NCBI GenBank assembly: GCA_000934455.1
Contig: KN883598.1
Coordinates: 67,534 to 88,032 of the forward strand
From: Apostichopus parvimensis
Taxonomy: Eukaryota; Echinodermata; Holothuroidea; Aspidochirotida; Stichopodidae
Length of the DNA stretch: 20,499 bases
Direction: 5' to 3'
The position numbers were made by a program, and so were the translations under genes. Positions 18,988 through 20,499 of this stretch are shown here, one piece after another (the first letter of the stretch is position 1; each line of letters starts with the position of its first letter). The notes beneath the pieces were generated by a model, which saw only the letters and a program-made list of their open reading frames with translations, searched no databases and was not told where the DNA came from.

Positions 18988-19473
18988 GTAACATTAAATT
19001 TCAACTAGGGTAGTAGCTAACGAGAATACAGTGAGGGGGGGGGGCGGGTGTGGGGATACTGAATTACTCCAAACTTTATCAATATCTTGGGCCTAGGCTA
19101 CATCATTTGTAGGCCTGAATTGCCGGGATAGGAAAGGGATATGATGCAAGGTAGGCAATTAGTTTAGTATAGAGACCCAAGGATAACACAGCTTTACAGT
19201 AGCTTATTTGAGACTGTTCGTTGTTAGAATTATGCAGAGGTAGCCTATCCCTTCTACTGCATACATGTTTCCAACTACATCGCTGTGCTCGCACTTGGTA
19301 ATACACAACATTACTAGACAAACTTAATCCGTTAATCTTTTTTCTTTCCAACTGACATGTAGGTGCAGGCCCTGAGTTTCAGCATTGAAAGAGAACAGCT
19401 AGAGGTGCAGAACGAAGATAGGGCCTTACAGCGGCTAGCTGAACACTTGGATCATATATTTCTACACGGGTTG
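18913..19473 (+). CDS. PLEKHM2: PLEKHM2 (SKIP)-like, N-terminal start of RUN domain (partial)
   Basis: Exons 18913-18987 and 19363-19473 join in phase 0 to 62 residues starting MAFERSDRVRFKDSILE. Human PLEKHM2, as I recall it, starts with VKDRILENISLSVKKLQ and continues NHDKVLQRLCEHLDHALLYGL. Here the matching words are FKDSILERTAKAVKEVQ and NEDRALQRLAEHLDHIFLHGL. An in-frame TAA at 18904-18906 lies nine bases before the ATG, and the base after ATG is G, so the start is well supported. The family protein is an ARL8 effector that recruits kinesin-1 to lysosomes, with an N-terminal RUN domain, tryptophan-acidic motifs and C-terminal PH domains. Only the beginning is in the window. Other RUN proteins fit less well. 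Confidence 0.88.
18988..19362 (+). other. PLEKHM2: PLEKHM2-like intron 1
   Basis: 375 nt GT-AG intron, acceptor with pyrimidine tract TCTTTTTTCTTTCC then ACATGTAG ending at 19362. It contains a run of twelve G interrupted once by C at about 19033-19048. Confidence 0.85.
19363..19473 (+). CDS. PLEKHM2: PLEKHM2-like exon 2
   Basis: 111 nt, 37 codons (VQALSFSIEREQLEVQNEDR, then ALQRLAEHLDHIFLHGL), donor GTATCA at 19474. The open frame stops 8 codons past the donor, which supports splicing there. The LQRL-EHLDH-HGL pattern is the diagnostic part. Confidence 0.88.
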
Positions 19474-20499
19474 GTATCAGAATCTACAGCATAGTGAAGA
19501 TGAGTATCATAATAGGACTAAAGCTCATCTGCCAAGGAGTGTTGTAACTTTTTTTCATCCAAAAATGTGTACAAAGTAGTCTGTTGAATATTTCATTGGA
19601 CAAAATTGTTTTGAGACACTGTTTTTCACAGAAATGAATAAAGGTATCATTTAAAAGATAGTATTTTGTACCCAAATTTGAGCATGCTAAAAATTGCTGG
19701 AAGTTTTCTAAAATACTTTGCTGGTGGTTCTCCATCTTCAAGTTACTTGAAGAAATGAAGGGTTACTAAATCAAACCATTAAATGTTTCAATGAAGAAAC
19801 AATACTTTGAGGATGGTAGGTAACAAAGTGCTCTTAAACTTTGAGCTTTTAAGTCACAATTATGTCACTCATTATTATAGAGCAGTATATTTTGGGCCAA
19901 TACTGACACCTTTAACCTGGAATATGACATTACAGTAATTAACCTATAAGGTGACCCTTTTGGGTACTTGAAGCATATTGGTGTCAAAACTGCATTCCTT
20001 TGAAGAGCATTTATGTACATCTGTTGGTTTGGTTTGATCCCTGAAACTCTGACCTGGGAGGTAGAAATCTGGCCAACCATATATTTTGAGTGAAGTAGCT
20101 TAAACATTTCGTGGCATCTGAAGGAATGTTAATATTTAACATGTTAGTGAGTATAATGAAAGAAAAAACCTTGGCTTATGTTTGCCTCTGATGTATTGTT
20201 ACTGTACTGTGTATAGCTAGAAAAATCACTTGAGCTTTAACTCTTAGGTTCAACAAGCTGTTACATTCCTAAAAATTATGGTTTCCAGTGACACCCCTAC
20301 ATAATTGACGTAATTACCAATTATTTTAATGAAACCAGTTACAGTTATTTTTTTCTTAGATAGAATTTTCAGCTTTAAATGAAGTAATTAGGCTCTTTTG
20401 TGGATTATGTGTTATTATACAACACCTACTGTAATTATATTCCGGCCATTTGATTGGTCAATTGCTCGTCGATTGCATGCAAAATCCGCTCTATTGCAC
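19474..20499 (+). other. PLEKHM2: PLEKHM2-like intron 2 (partial)
   Basis: About 1 kb of AT-rich sequence to the window end. I searched for the next RUN segment (a GRSRAWL-like word) in all plus frames and did not find it. Two minus-strand open frames (19484-19741, 19865-20107) have no known motif. Confidence 0.7.

Overview
The window is a stretch of a metazoan nuclear genome: AT-rich, with spliced genes, GT-AG introns of about 0.4-1.8 kb, microsatellites, minisatellites and tRNA-derived SINEs. It holds parts of three genes that I recognise from exon translations whose splice phases agree. The style of the non-coding DNA (TAGGCCTA-type words, a SINE whose tail carries a TATAGCGC word, long AT-rich spacers) and the protein similarity suggest a marine invertebrate deuterostome, most likely an echinoderm. 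That placement is an inference and was not tested by any search.

Layout. (1) 1-4966, plus strand: the last six coding exons of a calsyntenin gene (319 residues plus stop). They cover the C-terminal extracellular region, the single transmembrane helix and a short acidic cytoplasmic tail with two tryptophan-acidic kinesin light chain binding motifs. The probable 3' UTR runs to about 5.8 or 6.5 kb. (2) About 6.5-12.4 kb: a gene-poor, AT-rich spacer between two converging genes. It holds a 5'-truncated SINE, three tandem copies of a roughly 240 bp unit (10853-11570), a roughly 220 bp imperfect inverted repeat (11852-12074) and a perfect 22 bp palindrome (9593-9614). (3) 12628-16890, minus strand: a complete four-exon coding region for a 617-residue type II membrane histidine-acid phosphatase of the PXYLP1 (2-phosphoxylose phosphatase 1) family. 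Its intron 14533-15994 carries a near full-length SINE. A non-coding first exon near 18.66 kb is inferred. (4) 18913 to the end, plus strand: the first two coding exons of a PLEKHM2 (SKIP) orthologue, the start of its RUN domain. It lies head-to-head with the phosphatase gene across a short putative bidirectional promoter.

How the genes relate. Calsyntenin and PLEKHM2 are both cargo adaptors that recruit kinesin-1 through tryptophan-acidic motifs, for APP-type and secretory vesicles and for ARL8-positive lysosomes respectively. PXYLP1 is a Golgi enzyme that removes the 2-phosphate from xylose in the proteoglycan linkage region. I see no evidence that they form a functional cluster. The gene order nevertheless recalls human 3q23 (CLSTN2, PXYLP1) and 1p36 (CLSTN1, PLEKHM2), as remembered, so an ancient linkage group is a reasonable reading. 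I found no convincing new system. The most noteworthy items are the neighbourhood of two kinesin-1 adaptors, the long charged stem of the phosphatase, and the repeat structures.
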